Positions 51,646-59,201 of a stretch of 61,543 bases of DNA are shown here, one piece after another. The position numbers were made by a program, and so were the translations under genes. Location: positions 1 to 61,543 of the IMG/VR virus record IMGVR_UViG_3300010354_000092; one strand, given 5' to 3'. This stretch comes from a virus. The notes beneath the pieces are model-generated. The model ran no database searches. It was not told where the DNA came from and saw only the letters and a list, made by a program, of their open reading frames with translations. Positions within the stretch are counted from its first letter, which is position 1; each line of letters begins with the position of its first letter.

Positions 51646-52148
51646 TGCAGATATTAACATTAGATAACAAAACATTCTACTTGAATGATTTGCCGGATGA
51701 ATTAGAGGAAGATTTAAGATTTTCAGTATTAGACAATAGTGATAATCAAAATCCAGATTATTTTTTTATTCCTTTAATCTTTCTCGAAAGTTTTACAGGA
51801 CCGGCTGTAGTTTTAAAAATAGGTCCTCATGAACTTACTATGCCATTAGATTGGTGTACCATAGTCGGAGATCCAGAAGGTCCAGATATGGAAGTTCTTC
51901 CGATCACTAGTTTAAATGATAGAGGATTTAAAACATTCTGTTTCAATCCTTTGTCCAGTTTCAGGCCCGAATTTCATGAAATTGACATTATTAATGTATA
52001 CCAAGATGTAAAGTGGTATTTTCCTAAGATGCGTCCCGGGCAACTATTATGCACTCCATTACATGGAGGAGAAAATCCTCTCTGCGCATATTTCGTCAAA
52101 GAAGTAAGCAGACAATGTGAAATAGTAGATTATACTAAATGTTGGTGA
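51645..52148 (+). CDS. Conserved unknown after UvsW
   Basis: This 167-aa protein has an acidic start (LPDELEEDLRFSVLD), a middle of beta type with PAVVLKIGPHELTMPLDW and DPEGPDMEVLPITSLNDRG, and a C-terminal part with KMRPGQLLCTPLHGGENP and four Cys. The family appears beside uvsW in aquatic T4-like phages as far as I recall. Function unknown. It starts at the last base of uvsW's stop (TAATG), so translation is coupled. Confidence 0.6.
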   Translation: MQILTLDNKTFYLNDLPDELEEDLRFSVLDNSDNQNPDYFFIPLIFLESFTGPAVVLKIGPHELTMPLDWCTIVGDPEGPDMEVLPITSLNDRGFKTFCFNPLSSFRPEFHEIDIINVYQDVKWYFPKMRPGQLLCTPLHGGENPLCAYFVKEVSRQCEIVDYTKCW

Positions 52149-52151
52149 TCT

Positions 52152-52427
52152 ATGGGAACGCTAAGACCTGGAGCAACTATTGTATATGAAACACCAGATA
52201 ACGGAAAAACTATCTATGGTAGATACGAAGGTGAAACTGAGAGATTTATTGTAGGGCAAAACATTTCCACTAGGCATGATCCTTTAGAAGATCATGAAAG
52301 AAATCTTTGGTACGAGATAAGACAGACCGCTAAAACTGATCCTGCTTTACAAAAAGAATTAGATCGTGTAAAATCATTGTATTACCTTAAATTAAAAGAC
52401 AAACCTTTATTTTGGCATCCGGTATAA
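52152..52427 (+). CDS. Small conserved unknown
   Basis: This 91-aa protein has MGTLRPGATIVYETPDNGKT at the start, RYEGETERFIVGQ, a helix (NLWYEIRQTAKTDPALQKEL) and FWHPV at the end. Similar short proteins occur in the replication cluster of aquatic T4-like phages, without known function. Spaced 3 nt from the previous gene and 1 nt from gp62, so part of one translational run. The first residues include a beta-hairpin pattern; no cysteine or catalytic motif is visible. Confidence 0.6.
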   Translation: MGTLRPGATIVYETPDNGKTIYGRYEGETERFIVGQNISTRHDPLEDHERNLWYEIRQTAKTDPALQKELDRVKSLYYLKLKDKPLFWHPV

Positions 52428-52428
52428 A

Positions 52429-52890
52429 ATGGCAGCAAAGTTAGATATTAAAAGAGAACTTAAGGCAGTAGATCTAAAAAATTACGACTTCTATAGTAAT
52501 CTCACAGATGAAGAAAAGAAATCGTTCAGCCCCTATATATTAATGAGATACACCAGTAATGTACAGGGTGATAGAGAAATACAAGAGTGGTTTCTAGAAA
52601 TGACTAACGAAGCAGTGAATAAGAATCACTGGCTGTTAAGTAAGCATCATAAGAATTTACTATGGAAATTATTTGCTACTACAGGAGCAGGTATAAGCTG
52701 TTACCATCCCTATTTGGCCGCCGGAAAAAAAGAAAAAATTAATAAAATAGAAAAACTTTTAGCCGAATTAAAACCATCAATGAAAATAGATGAAATAAAA
52801 TTACTTGCTAAAATGATGACGGCTGAAGATATAGAAGATCTATTTGATAGTTTAGGTTTTGATAAGAAACAGAGAAAAGAGTACGAATAA
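52429..52890 (+). CDS. 62: Clamp-loader small subunit gp62
   Basis: This 153-aa protein matches the compact gp62 form of aquatic T4-like phages: KLDIKRELKAVDLKNYDFYS at the start, EEKKSFSPYILMRYTS, KNHWLLSKHHKNLLWKLFA and YHPYLAAGKK. With gp44 it loads the gp45 sliding clamp; neither partner is in this window. It lies in the replication cluster and is shorter than T4 gp62 (187 aa). Confidence 0.72.
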   Translation: MAAKLDIKRELKAVDLKNYDFYSNLTDEEKKSFSPYILMRYTSNVQGDREIQEWFLEMTNEAVNKNHWLLSKHHKNLLWKLFATTGAGISCYHPYLAAGKKEKINKIEKLLAELKPSMKIDEIKLLAKMMTAEDIEDLFDSLGFDKKQRKEYE

Positions 52891-52891
52891 A

Positions 52892-53587
52892 ATGATAGCA
52901 CTAGTCGAACAACCGTTTGATTGCGTACACTGTGGCAAGAGTTTTATGAAGGAAAAAACTCTAATAGCTCATATGTGTGAAAACAAAAGAAGATTTTTGC
53001 AACGCGATGAAAAACGTGTTCAAACTGGTTTCTATACCTATACAAAATTTTATCAAACTACTCAAAATAGTAAAAAACAAAAAACCTATGAGGATTTTTG
53101 TAAGAGTTCGTATTATAATGCATTTGTTAAGTTTGGTAGTTATATTAACAATATTAATCCTTTATACCCAGAAAAATATATTGACTATGTAATTAAATCT
53201 GGTGTTAAATTAGATCATTGGTGCAGAGACGAACTATACGAAACTTACCTCTATGACATAATTAAAAAAGAGCCAGTAGAAAGTGCCGTACAAAGAACAG
53301 TTCAAAATATGATGGCCTGGGCAGATGTTAGCCAGGCAGAATTCAATCACTATTTTCTTTATGTAAATCTTAATAAAGCAGTTCACGATATCAAAGATGG
53401 TAAAATTAGTCCTTGGGTCGTATTAAATTGTAAGAGCGGCAAGGATATGTTGAATAAATTTACTGATGAGCAGCTAGATCTTATTTCTCCTGCGCTAGAT
53501 GTAAGCTACTGGCTTAAAAAATTTAAATCATTGCCGGCTGATGTAATGTTGGTCAAAGAAATTTGTAAGGAGGCGGGTATATTATGA
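52892..53587 (+). CDS. Zinc-finger protein of unknown function
   Basis: This 231-aa protein has an N-terminal finger, CVHCGKSFMKEKTLIAHMC (residues 10-28, Cys/Cys/His/Cys), then RRFLQRDEKRVQTGFYTYTKF and a helical domain (YEDFCKSSYYNAFVKFGSY; YIDYVIKSGVKLDHWCRDE; DIKDGKISPWVVLN). The whole is conserved in T4-like phages of aquatic bacteria beside gp62. The finger suggests nucleic-acid binding. The frame is open from 52859, but the ATG at 52892 directly after gp62 is the likely start. Overlaps the next gene by ATGA. Confidence 0.62.
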   Translation: MIALVEQPFDCVHCGKSFMKEKTLIAHMCENKRRFLQRDEKRVQTGFYTYTKFYQTTQNSKKQKTYEDFCKSSYYNAFVKFGSYINNINPLYPEKYIDYVIKSGVKLDHWCRDELYETYLYDIIKKEPVESAVQRTVQNMMAWADVSQAEFNHYFLYVNLNKAVHDIKDGKISPWVVLNCKSGKDMLNKFTDEQLDLISPALDVSYWLKKFKSLPADVMLVKEICKEAGIL

Positions 53588-54327
53588 ATGTTGCATATCT
53601 ATTTCATGGACATTCTAGAACATGGAATCAGTGTTATCAAAGTTTTTTTGAAAAAGTTTTTAATCATATGCCTGGGGATATCTATATCCATACCTGGGAT
53701 AAAGTTAATGCCAAGGCAGGATCTTGGTGGAACGGATATGGTCATTTACGTGGACACAATTTAGAAATATCATTACGGGATGCCGATTTGTCAGGAATCT
53801 TTGCCGCCTATCGTCCTAAAAAAATGATAGTAGAAGAACATCCTCAGCCTGATATTACTCAATATAATTTTCCTGCACACATAGCAGACCAAGCACCTGC
53901 TATAATGGGTATAAAATGTATGCTAAAATCAAGAAGAACAGTTTTTGAAGAGGCTATGAAGGAAAAAACTTATGATAGACTCTTTAGTCTACGTATGGAC
54001 ATTGAGTTTCTTAATAATATAGATGTTGAAGAATTTAAACAAAATTTTTTATATAGACCTAATAAGCTAGACAACATAGATTTATGGAATCAAGGATCTC
54101 CAGACGGTATTGACATACTGTCAAAATATTATTACAATATAGATACACACTGGTTTAACAATTCAAGTATTCATAATCCTTTTTATGAAATGAGATTGTC
54201 AAGCTTCTTAGGAGAGAATGGAATTCAAATTGATCATCCTGGATTTGCTCATTTTAACGGTGGTGGTCCAAAAAACATTTCAATGAAAGAATCAACCTTA
54301 GAAGCTAAAATGGTAAGATTATTTTAA
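53584..54327 (+). CDS. Glycosyltransferase-like protein
   Basis: This 247-aa protein begins NVAYLFHGHSRTWNQCYQS, then PGDIYIHTWDKVNAKAG and YDRLFSLRMDIEFLNNID. The layout (Rossmann-like first strand, a surface-sugar enzyme style, and R-x-D-x-E in place of DxD) resembles viral and LPS-type glycosyltransferases, but the match is to overall pattern. It lies inside the replication cluster, which is odd for such an enzyme. AAGGAGG precedes the start. It may modify DNA bases, host glycans or proteins. Confidence 0.45.
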   Translation: MNVAYLFHGHSRTWNQCYQSFFEKVFNHMPGDIYIHTWDKVNAKAGSWWNGYGHLRGHNLEISLRDADLSGIFAAYRPKKMIVEEHPQPDITQYNFPAHIADQAPAIMGIKCMLKSRRTVFEEAMKEKTYDRLFSLRMDIEFLNNIDVEEFKQNFLYRPNKLDNIDLWNQGSPDGIDILSKYYYNIDTHWFNNSSIHNPFYEMRLSSFLGENGIQIDHPGFAHFNGGGPKNISMKESTLEAKMVRLF

Positions 54328-54328
54328 T

Positions 54329-54907
54329 ATGCCAGATATTGATATTGATTTTTTTGATAGAGAAATAATTCTAGAAAAACTAGATCACATTCGTGCCTCT
54401 AGACAAGAAAACAACGAACTAAAAAAACATAACACTGGTGTTTATTTCCAACCAATACCTATAAATCCTTTTTTAGGAATAGCCTCTATAGATCATAAAG
54501 AAGCTGATCAAAGAGGTTATTTTAAATTGGACTTTTTAAATGTAAACATATATAAAGATATACGTAGCGAAGAACATCTAAATGAATTGTTAAACAAGGA
54601 ACCATTATGGGATTTACTGGAACAGGACGATTTCGTCAACTTGCTCTTTCACGTCAACGGACATGGTTCGATCTTAAGAAGTATGAAGCCAAGGACGATA
54701 CCCCAACTTGCGGCAGTTTTGGCAATGATTCGCCCCGCGAAACGTTATCTGATTGGGAAAGACTGGAATATCGTGATGAACGAGATATGGACTAAACCTC
54801 AGGGCGACGAGTATTATTTTAAAAAATCACACGCTACTGCTTACGCAATGGTGATCGTAGTTCAAATGAATTTGATCTGTGAACAGATCAGTTACGAGTT
54901 TTCTTAG
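54329..54907 (+). CDS. Mini DnaE-like protein (C-family polymerase core remnant)
   Basis: This 192-aa protein preserves, in order, the signature pieces of bacterial Pol III alpha: MPDIDIDF at 1-8 (catalytic Asp3 and Asp5; E. coli MPDFDVDF), KHNTGVYF at 33-40 (KHAGGVVI), DQRGYFKLDFLNV at 60-72 (third Asp at 68; VKFDFLGL), ILRSMKPRTIPQLAAVLAMI at 115-134 with RPAK, and YYFKKSHATAYAMV at 162-175 (YGFNKSHSAAYALV). The PHP, most finger, clamp-binding and OB parts of the usual 1100-aa enzyme are missing. The ORF is intact and lies between other genes, so this is not a broken copy. Function unknown: a reduced enzyme, an interaction decoy or a domesticated fold. Confidence 0.75.
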   Translation: MPDIDIDFFDREIILEKLDHIRASRQENNELKKHNTGVYFQPIPINPFLGIASIDHKEADQRGYFKLDFLNVNIYKDIRSEEHLNELLNKEPLWDLLEQDDFVNLLFHVNGHGSILRSMKPRTIPQLAAVLAMIRPAKRYLIGKDWNIVMNEIWTKPQGDEYYFKKSHATAYAMVIVVQMNLICEQISYEFS

Positions 54908-55271
54908 GATTCCTAACAAGCTGAATAGACTTTCTCTTTATTCTTTTTTCAGCTATATCACCTAAATTAACTGTAGGACCAAAAACTACTTCTACATCTT
55001 TACTGTTAAATGTTTTGATGTAGGGTCTAAAAACTATCATATCTTGTTTTAGAAAAATATTAATAGGTATTTTCCTATTACTCTCCCACCACCATACTTC
55101 GCCAAGTTCTAAAAATTGGTTTTTTTCTTGGTCGGTTTTTATAGAAGCATAGTCATATATGCTAGTTACGTGATTGTCAAAATTAATAATTATTCCTAGA
55201 TATTCAGTATCTGTACATTTTATACAGGTCATAAAAGGATAATTTGTTTGGAAGCTGTTCTTGGCTGTCAT
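54888..55271 (-). CDS. Conserved unknown protein
   Basis: This 127-aa protein has NSFQTNYPFMTCIKCTDTEY at the start, YLGIIINFDNHVTSIYDYA, ELGEVWWWESNRKIPINIFL and a basic end (KRIKRKSIQLVRNPKK). I recall this as a small protein conserved in aquatic T4-like phages, with no known role. The Trp-rich WWWES core and basic tail suggest binding to nucleic acid or to a partner protein. Its 3' end overlaps the mini DnaE gene by 20 bp. A full TATAAATA late core lies about 37 nt upstream, inside the divergent gene. Confidence 0.6.
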   Translation of the reverse strand: MTAKNSFQTNYPFMTCIKCTDTEYLGIIINFDNHVTSIYDYASIKTDQEKNQFLELGEVWWWESNRKIPINIFLKQDMIVFRPYIKTFNSKDVEVVFGPTVNLGDIAEKRIKRKSIQLVRNPKKTRN

Positions 55272-55278
55272 TATTGAA

Positions 55279-55284
55279 TAAATA
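55279..55284 (+). promoter_or_regulatory. Late promoter box, 5 nt before ATG
   Basis: GAATAAATACGCTTATG: exactly 5 nt to the ATG at 55290. It lies 8 bp from the divergent start codon at 55271. Confidence 0.65.
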
Positions 55285-55289
55285 CGCTT

Positions 55290-56132
55290 ATGCAGAAATT
55301 ACCAGTCTATTTATACACCAATTTGTTCGAAGTAGTGCTAGATCTGGACAATAACAAAGGGATACATCAGATTATGTACCAACGACCTTTACAAATACAA
55401 AAAGGAATTAAAACACCTGTACAGATTCAATTTAAGAACAGCGATCAAAAGCTCTTAAATATTAGCTCTTCTACTTTTATAATGCAGGTAACAGATCCTA
55501 TAGACAACAGGACTTTACTTTCAAAAACAGTTGATATTCTAGACGACGGAGTTACCTTCAGTCTTAAAGGATTGGCAAAAGTTACATTTACAGAAGCAGA
55601 AACATTGGAATTAGATAAGAAAAGTTATAATTTCAGTTTCCTAAAATTAGACACAGACGGCAGTTATATTCCTGCCTACAGTGATGTGTATTATGGTGTA
55701 AGTGGTACATTGGAAATTAAATCTGATATCTATCCTGCTGCTAATGCCAGTAAAGAAGTTACTGTTTTTCAAAGATTTTACAATACTGATCCTGGAAAAC
55801 TATATTGGGAATATTACTCAGGTAATATAGATGCTGACCCGGAATTACAAACAGGACCTGCTCTCCATACAGTGGCAGTATATATGACCAATTATAAAGG
55901 GTCAGTTTACATAGAAGCAACTATGGATAATAGCCCTAGCACATTTGGCGATTATACAATAGTAGCCAACGGGCAATATAGAACGGCAACCACTGATGTA
56001 AAATATTTTAATTTTAATGGGGTCTTTAGCCACATTCGAGTAAGACACATTCCGGATAAGGATCCGGGTACAGGACAAAACGATAATCCTGCTTTAACTG
56101 GTACAGTTGACAAAATATTGTACAGAAGTTAA
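55290..56132 (+). CDS. Late structural-type protein, unknown
   Basis: This 280-aa all-beta protein has an N-terminal part with QKGIKTPVQIQFKNSDQKLL and a C-terminal part (165-275) whose strands look like a carbohydrate-binding or fibre sandwich. A late promoter with the leaderless spacing, in the middle of the replication cluster, suggests a virion protein placed among early genes. Similar proteins occur in aquatic T4-like phages as I remember them. No enzymatic motif. AA-rich leader is absent. Confidence 0.55.
   Translation: MQKLPVYLYTNLFEVVLDLDNNKGIHQIMYQRPLQIQKGIKTPVQIQFKNSDQKLLNISSSTFIMQVTDPIDNRTLLSKTVDILDDGVTFSLKGLAKVTFTEAETLELDKKSYNFSFLKLDTDGSYIPAYSDVYYGVSGTLEIKSDIYPAANASKEVTVFQRFYNTDPGKLYWEYYSGNIDADPELQTGPALHTVAVYMTNYKGSVYIEATMDNSPSTFGDYTIVANGQYRTATTDVKYFNFNGVFSHIRVRHIPDKDPGTGQNDNPALTGTVDKILYRS
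55308..55315 (-). promoter_or_regulatory. Late promoter TATAAATA inside divergent gene
   Basis: The minus strand reads GTGTATAAATAGAC, a full eight-base late core. It would drive the 127-aa gene from about 55302, overlapping the first codons of the plus-strand gene. Confidence 0.5.
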
Positions 56133-56141
56133 ACTGTATGC

Positions 56142-57137
56142 ATGAATCTTATTCAGCAAACCGTTAATCAATTCTTACCTTTAAAAAAGAAAAATACTCC
56201 AAGCGGTTGGATAAGTTTTAACGCACCTTGTTGCCACCACAGAGGTGAAAATGTAGATAAACGTATGCGAGGCGGTCTCCTTTTTTCAGGAGAAGGTTTT
56301 CAATATCATTGTTTTAACTGTAATTTTAAAGCTGGTTGGACTCCTGGAAAATTGTTCAGCAAGAACAGTAAAGAACTGTTAAAATGGTTCGGTATTCCAG
56401 ATAGTGAAATTCAAAAGTTAAATTTGGTAGTGTTAAAGACCAAAGAAGATATACCAAAGCCAGAAAAGATAATATCGTTTGATCTAGAAGAACGGCCTTT
56501 ACCAGACGGCACAGTAAAGATATCTGATCTATTAAACGCCGGATATCAAGATGAGAATTTTTTACAGGTTGTAGAGTATCTGCTAATTAAAAGAAAAGTG
56601 GAACTAGAGTGGTTTGACTGGATGTGGACAGATGCCGCAGGATATAATGACAGAGTAATTATTCCTTTTTATAATCAAGGCAAAGTTGTAGGTTGGACTG
56701 GAAGAAAGATTTCAGACGGAAAGCCTAAATATCTAACCAGTGCCCAACCGGGCTATGTTTTTAATATTGATCGTCAAAATGTAGATAGAAAATATATCAT
56801 AGTTGTAGAAGGTCAGTTTGATGCTATAGCTGTTGATGGCTGTGCTATTATGCATAATGAACCTAATGATACTCAGGTTGCTAGGATTAACCAACAGAAC
56901 AAGGAAGTAATTGTAGTACCTGATAAAGATAAACCCGGGGCAAAGTTAGTCAAGGCCGCATTAGAAAACAATTGGTCTGTGAGCCTACCAGATTGGGGTG
57001 CAGAAATTAAGGATGTTGCAGATGCTGTGAAAATCTACGGAAGATTGTATACTTTATATTCTATACTGCAATACAGAGAATCAAATAAAATAAAGATAGA
57101 ACTTATTAAGAAAAAGTTAGAAAATTTACATGAATAA
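56142..57137 (+). CDS. 61: DNA primase gp61
   Basis: This 331-aa primase makes RNA primers for lagging-strand synthesis. The zinc site is CCHHRGE near residue 29 and YHCFNCNF near 56; the TOPRIM part includes VIIPFYNQGKVVGWTGRKI and VVEGQFDAIAVDG. Length matches T4 gp61 (342 aa). It overlaps the helicase gene by 8 bp, matching the physical gp61-gp41 primosome. Confidence 0.9.
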   Translation: MNLIQQTVNQFLPLKKKNTPSGWISFNAPCCHHRGENVDKRMRGGLLFSGEGFQYHCFNCNFKAGWTPGKLFSKNSKELLKWFGIPDSEIQKLNLVVLKTKEDIPKPEKIISFDLEERPLPDGTVKISDLLNAGYQDENFLQVVEYLLIKRKVELEWFDWMWTDAAGYNDRVIIPFYNQGKVVGWTGRKISDGKPKYLTSAQPGYVFNIDRQNVDRKYIIVVEGQFDAIAVDGCAIMHNEPNDTQVARINQQNKEVIVVPDKDKPGAKLVKAALENNWSVSLPDWGAEIKDVADAVKIYGRLYTLYSILQYRESNKIKIELIKKKLENLHE

Positions 57138-58611
57138 GAAACAACAAAACAAACCAAACTATGATTCTGATATGCAGAAACTCTACTTAGAAATGTTTCT
57201 ATCAGATGCCGAAACTTTTATACGTTGTCAAAATATATTTGACCCAGAAAACTTTGATCGCAAATTAAAAGAAGCCGCAGAGTTTATGACTACCTATGTA
57301 GACAAATATAAGGTAGTTCCTGAAACAGATATTATTAATGCAGCCTGTAAAACTGATCTCAAGACTGTTTCACTGCCCAAGGAAAACTACGAATGGTTAA
57401 TGGAGGAGTTTGAAAACTTTAGTAGACATAAAGGATTAGAACGTGCTATTTTAAAATCTGCAGATCTGTTAGAAGCAGGCGATTATGGTCCGGTAGAAAA
57501 GTTAATCAAAGATGCTATCCAGATTAGTTTGAACAAAGACATGGGCACAGACTACTTTGAAGATCCTAGGGCCCGCCTTACTAAACTCAAAGACGGAAAC
57601 GGACAGATATCTACTGGGTGGCCTAGTATTGATAAGAAGTTGTACGGTGGATTCAATAGGGGTGAGCTTAATATTTTCTGTGCAGGATCAGGTGGTGGTA
57701 AGAGTTTGTTCTTAGCTAATCTTGGTGTCAATTGGGCATTGCAGGGTTTAAACGTGCTATACCTTACATTTGAATTAGCAGAAGGTTTAGTGTCAATGCG
57801 TTTAGATTCTATGACCACAGGTATTGCTACTCGAGAAGTTTTTAGAAACATCGACGACGTAGAACTTAAAGTTAAAATGTTGGGAAAAAGCGCAGGAAAC
57901 ATACAGATCAAGTATATGCCTTCAGGGAAAAATTGTAACGATATTAGGTCATATTTGAAGGAATATCAGGTCAAAAAAGGCCATAAACCAGACGTAATTT
58001 TAATAGATTACCTGGATTTGATGATGCCTTTGTCTGTGAAGGTATCGCCCAGTGATTTGTTCGTAAAAGACAAATATGTATCAGAAGAGATTAGAAACCT
58101 AGCGATGGAGACGCAGTGCATCACTGTTACAGCTTCACAGTTAAATCGTTCAGCAGTAGAAGAAATCGAGTTTGATCACAGTCATATTTCAGGAGGCCTG
58201 TCAAAGATTATGACAGCAGATAATGTGATTGGTATCTTTACCAGTCGTGCTATGAAAGAACGCGGACGTTATCAAATACAGTTTATGAAAACTCGTTCAA
58301 GTTCTGGTGTAGGACAAAAGGTAGATTTAGAGTTTAATGTAGAAACTCTGCGTATTACAGATCTAGGAGAAGACGGAGACAGTCAATCAAGTTACAGTCC
58401 GGGACCTAAACCTCAGACCAACGGTAGTGGAATTTATAGTAATTTAAAACGTACCAGCTCTGTTAGCACAGTGACCAGTGTAGACCCTGATACAGGAGAA
58501 ATTACTGAAGTCGATCCTACACAGGGTAGTTCTGCTCCCAAAGTCAAAGCGGATGTAGGCGGTAGTAAACTGCGGGCTATGTTGGCAAATCTTAACTCAG
58601 AACGAGATTAA
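57130..58611 (+). CDS. 41: Replicative DNA helicase gp41
   Basis: This 493-aa hexameric DnaB-type helicase unwinds the fork and activates gp61. It has STGWPSIDKKLYGGFNRGEL, then Walker A AGSGGGKS (about 184-191), VILIDYLDLM (Walker B) and the ITVTASQLNRS DnaB motif near 337. The C-terminal 75 residues are Ser/Pro/Thr-rich. T4 gp41 is 475 aa. Its stop overlaps the convergent AlgH-like gene by 4 bp. Confidence 0.94.
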   Translation: MNKKQQNKPNYDSDMQKLYLEMFLSDAETFIRCQNIFDPENFDRKLKEAAEFMTTYVDKYKVVPETDIINAACKTDLKTVSLPKENYEWLMEEFENFSRHKGLERAILKSADLLEAGDYGPVEKLIKDAIQISLNKDMGTDYFEDPRARLTKLKDGNGQISTGWPSIDKKLYGGFNRGELNIFCAGSGGGKSLFLANLGVNWALQGLNVLYLTFELAEGLVSMRLDSMTTGIATREVFRNIDDVELKVKMLGKSAGNIQIKYMPSGKNCNDIRSYLKEYQVKKGHKPDVILIDYLDLMMPLSVKVSPSDLFVKDKYVSEEIRNLAMETQCITVTASQLNRSAVEEIEFDHSHISGGLSKIMTADNVIGIFTSRAMKERGRYQIQFMKTRSSSGVGQKVDLEFNVETLRITDLGEDGDSQSSYSPGPKPQTNGSGIYSNLKRTSSVSTVTSVDPDTGEITEVDPTQGSSAPKVKADVGGSKLRAMLANLNSERD

Positions 58612-59174
58612 AACCATTCTTTAACTTCTAGATTAACCGCGGTCTGTAGGCTGCGGTTCCATAGCTCTCTGCCATCGCTTTCAAATATTTCAGATGAAGC
58701 AGGAGCGGTTAACCATCTGTGCTGTGGCGTCCAAGGAGCCTGTCCGGACATTTCCCCTTCTAATTGTCCAGAACCCCAAGCACTAAGACCGCAGATAATT
58801 CTATATTGATCAGGGCCTTCATTTCTACTAATAGCTGCCAATATACTGATATCATTGGTCATTGATATATTATCAGTGATAGGTTGAGTGCTGTGACTAA
58901 ACCATTCTGAACTGTGTAATACAGCTACCTTACTTCTTTCCACAGGCCCGCCGATGTACAAGGGATCAGTAAAGTTTTTATGACGTTCTATGCCCACACT
59001 GTCTAAAAGATCGTTGAGCGTCATAGCATCGCCGTCAAATTTTTTATTCAGTATCAAACCCCAGGATCCATGATGAGCATGGCTGACCAGCAGTGTCACA
59101 GTTTCTGTGAAAAAACTGCTGACACATCGGGGCTGGGCTATTAACAATTTTCCAGTATAGTTTAGCTGTACCAT
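58608..59174 (-). CDS. AlgH/UPF0301-like protein
   Basis: This 188-aa protein matches the UPF0301 (AlgH, DUF179) family: LNYTGKLLIAQPRC at the start, LLVSHAHHGSWGLILNKKF, PLYIGGPVERSKVAVLHSS and IICGLSAWGSGQLEGEM. In bacteria the family is linked to regulation, but its biochemistry is not established. The ATG at 59174 is chosen over 59201 because a late promoter box lies exactly 5 nt upstream and homology begins there. Late expression of a bacterial-type protein in a T4-like phage is unusual. Confidence 0.8.
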   Translation of the reverse strand: MVQLNYTGKLLIAQPRCVSSFFTETVTLLVSHAHHGSWGLILNKKFDGDAMTLNDLLDSVGIERHKNFTDPLYIGGPVERSKVAVLHSSEWFSHSTQPITDNISMTNDISILAAISRNEGPDQYRIICGLSAWGSGQLEGEMSGQAPWTPQHRWLTAPASSEIFESDGRELWNRSLQTAVNLEVKEWF

Positions 59175-59179
59175 ACACG

Positions 59180-59185
59180 TATTTA
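59180..59185 (-). promoter_or_regulatory. Late promoter box, 5 nt before AlgH-like ATG
   Basis: The minus strand reads GGTAAATACGTGTATG. It forms one half of TATTTA-N5-TAAATA, identical in layout to the gp13/gp14 promoter. Confidence 0.7.
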
Positions 59186-59190
59186 CCGCA

Positions 59191-59196
59191 TAAATA
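59191..59196 (+). promoter_or_regulatory. Late promoter box, 5 nt before ATG
   Basis: GCATAAATACCCATATG: 5 nt to the ATG at 59202. Both promoters fit in the 27 bp between the two start codons. Confidence 0.7.
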
Positions 59197-59201
59197 CCCA
59201 T

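Noticed and set aside
54607-54795. Plus-strand open frame inside the mini DnaE gene
   Set aside because: No signals or homology; the DnaE motifs establish the other frame.
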